Assembly: GCF_035194505.1 (NCBI RefSeq)
Contig: NZ_CP136573.1
Span: forward strand, 2,653,001 to 2,717,000
Length of the DNA: 64,000 nt
DNA from: Erythrobacter sp.
GTDB lineage: Bacteria > Pseudomonadota > Alphaproteobacteria > Sphingomonadales > Sphingomonadaceae
Direction: 5' to 3'
A program made the translations under genes and the position numbers. Positions 62,569 to 64,000 of this stretch are shown in pieces. Within the stretch, counting starts at the first letter, position 1, and each line of letters starts with the position of its first letter. The notes beneath the pieces are model-generated. The model had not been told where the DNA came from. It saw nothing but the letters and a program-made list of their open reading frames with translations, and made no database searches.

Positions 62569-64000
62569 ATGTCGACGAAGCTTCTGGGCAAGCTGGCCCT
62601 GATGTGCGGGGCGAGCCTGATCGCCGCCACCGCCGCCCATGCGCAAGACCCGGCGGCGAGCGCTCCGGTGGATGTGACCACCGCCGATGGCCAAACCTCC
62701 GAGCGCGAGATCATCGTCACCGGCACCCAGATCCAGGGTGCCAAGATCAATGACGTGCTCCCGGTGACGGTGGTCGACGAGGTCGATATCCAGAACATCG
62801 CCGCCTCCTCGGGTGACGAACTGTTCCGCGCGATCCCGCAGGCCGGCGCCGTCGCCTTCAACGAACAGAACGACGTCACCTCGAACAACGCGCGCGGCGA
62901 CGTCGCCTCGATCAACCTGCGCGATCTCGGCACCGGCAACACCCTGCTGCTGATCAACGGCCGCCGCATGGTGCTGAACCCCGGCTTCCAGACCGAGTTG
63001 CTGGTGCCGGTGGTCAGCCCAGACACTAACGAAATCGCCCCGGGCAGCGTGCGGCGCCTCGAAGTGCTGCGTGACGGCGCCTCGGCGATCTATGGCGCCG
63101 ATGCGGTCGCGGGCGTGGTCAACACCGTGCTGCGCGGCAACCGCAAGGGCGGCTTCATCGAAGGCGAATGGCGCGCATCGGACGGCACCAGCCTCTACAG
63201 CACCCAGATCAACGGCGGCTACGGCTTCGATTTCGCCGACGGCCGCGCCAACCTCACCATCTATGGCGGCTATTTCTACGAAAACGGCCTGCCCGCTTCG
63301 GAGCGCGCCTATTCGCGTGATGACGACAAGCGTCCGCTGCTGGTCGGCACTCCGTTCGAGAACGACACCCAGTTCAACAACCGCAACACCTTCGGACCCT
63401 TCGGGCAGTTCGACATCCAGATCACCAACAACAACCTCACCCCGATCCGCGACGATGACTTCTACATCCAGCCCTCGACTTTCACGGGCTGCCGCTTTGA
63501 TCTGGGCAATGGCCTGTGCGCGCGCAACGGTGACAACCCGGCGGCCGAAGTGCGCTACAACCGCGCATTCGGCACCACGCTGATCAGCGAGAAAAAGCGC
63601 TACAACGCCGCGCTGCTGTTCAACTACGAATTCAGCGACAATATCGAAGGCTATTTCGAAGGCACCTTCTACCGCTCGGAAAGCAGCCGCAACATCACCC
63701 CGGCGGCGATCCTCAGCGCCGTGCCGGTCGGGATTTCGCGCAACGCCTACTGGAACCCGTTTGGTCCGGTGACCTTCCCGGGCGGCGCTGCCAACCCCAA
63801 CCGCCGGCCGGGCACCACCATTCCCACCGGCGGCGCAGACCTCATTATGGAGCGCTACCGCTTCGTCGATTCGGGCAATCGCACGGTTGACGTGGACAAG
63901 GATTCCTACCGCCTCGTCGCCGGCCTCAAGGGCAATTTCGGGGCATGGGATTTCGACACCGGCTTTGTCTATTCCGAAGCCAAGTCGACCGACCTTGAAG
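62569..64000 (+). CDS. TonB-dependent receptor (3' end beyond window)
   Basis: The first 477 residues of an outer-membrane receptor. A signal peptide (LALMCGASLIAATAAHAQ), the TonB box EREIIVTGTQ near residue 50 and a plug domain (SSGDELFRAIPQAG, NLRDLGTGNTLLLINGRRM, GASAIYGADAVAGVVN) lead into the barrel. NGRRM and GADAVAGVVN place it among receptors of the larger oar/carbohydrate-like sphingomonad group. Starts 2 bp after the hydrolase stop, with AGGGAGA upstream, so it is co-transcribed. The frame is still open at the window end. Confidence 0.92.
   Translation, partial: MSTKLLGKLALMCGASLIAATAAHAQDPAASAPVDVTTADGQTSEREIIVTGTQIQGAKINDVLPVTVVDEVDIQNIAASSGDELFRAIPQAGAVAFNEQNDVTSNNARGDVASINLRDLGTGNTLLLINGRRMVLNPGFQTELLVPVVSPDTNEIAPGSVRRLEVLRDGASAIYGADAVAGVVNTVLRGNRKGGFIEGEWRASDGTSLYSTQINGGYGFDFADGRANLTIYGGYFYENGLPASERAYSRDDDKRPLLVGTPFENDTQFNNRNTFGPFGQFDIQITNNNLTPIRDDDFYIQPSTFTGCRFDLGNGLCARNGDNPAAEVRYNRAFGTTLISEKKRYNAALLFNYEFSDNIEGYFEGTFYRSESSRNITPAAILSAVPVGISRNAYWNPFGPVTFPGGAANPNRRPGTTIPTGGADLIMERYRFVDSGNRTVDVDKDSYRLVAGLKGNFGAWDFDTGFVYSEAKSTDLE

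Noticed and set aside
1..64000. CRISPR array, rRNA or tRNA genes, prophage
   Set aside because: No regularly spaced repeats, RNA gene motifs or phage structural genes were seen on reading the intergenic regions and translations.

Overview
The window is GC-rich chromosomal DNA from an alphaproteobacterium, most likely a sphingomonad (Erythrobacteraceae/Sphingomonadaceae type). This rests on gene style: TonB-dependent receptors with an 'EIIVTG'-like TonB box, NodT-type outer-membrane lipoproteins, Tat-exported CopA, DUF5117-type zinc metalloproteases, fused ABC permease/M1 peptidase, and dense high-GC coding. No rRNA, tRNA, CRISPR array or prophage was recognised.

Layout. (1) 0.25-9.2 kb: two divergent L,D-transpeptidases, a four-gene minus-strand tripartite efflux operon (outer-membrane factor, adaptor, MacB-type ATPase, FtsX-type permease), a gene-poor stretch, then a second ABC permease whose adaptor partner is cut off by an insertion sequence. 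(2) 9.2-28.2 kb: two near-identical 1,525-bp IS3-like elements in direct orientation (9227-10751 and 26653-28177). They bracket a truncated TPR gene, a Tat-exported aminotransferase, a TauE-type permease, an M20 peptidase, a zinc metalloprotease, an ABC-F ATPase, a fatty-acid desaturase, an acyl-CoA dehydrogenase / enoyl-CoA hydratase / OYE-type reductase group, a ROK regulator and a truncated TonB receptor. All four outer and inner IS flanks are broken genes that do not match each other. (3) 28.2-39.3 kb: a decayed 7TM/ATP-grasp pair, a tightly overlapping GT2 / methyltransferase / GtrA / polytopic membrane protein operon, two SDRs, a D-aminoacylase-like hydrolase, a MAPEG protein and an MFS transporter. 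(4) 39.3-45 kb: a copABC copper-resistance operon and a tandem amidohydrolase pair, one member of which has lost its metal ligands. (5) 45-52 kb: a sucrose-utilisation locus (LacI regulator, SUT-like permease, TonB receptor, GH68 sucrase, fructokinase) with a paired LacI-type operator. (6) 52-57 kb: an ABC ATPase plus a 1,198-residue ABC permease/M1 peptidase fusion, followed by a 274-bp element built of nested inverted repeats. (7) 57-64 kb: a DctB/DctD two-component system divergent from dctA, which is followed by an alpha/beta hydrolase and a TonB receptor that runs off the window.

The most notable observations are the IS junctions (rearrangement or misassembly), the IS transposase frameshift shared by both copies, the pseudoenzyme amidohydrolase, the SDR lacking Tyr/Lys, the DctD homologue lacking the GAFTGA loop, the sucrose operator pair, a parS-like site and the inverted-repeat element at 56722-56995. 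None of these is proof of a new system; the strongest are sequence-visible and directly testable.
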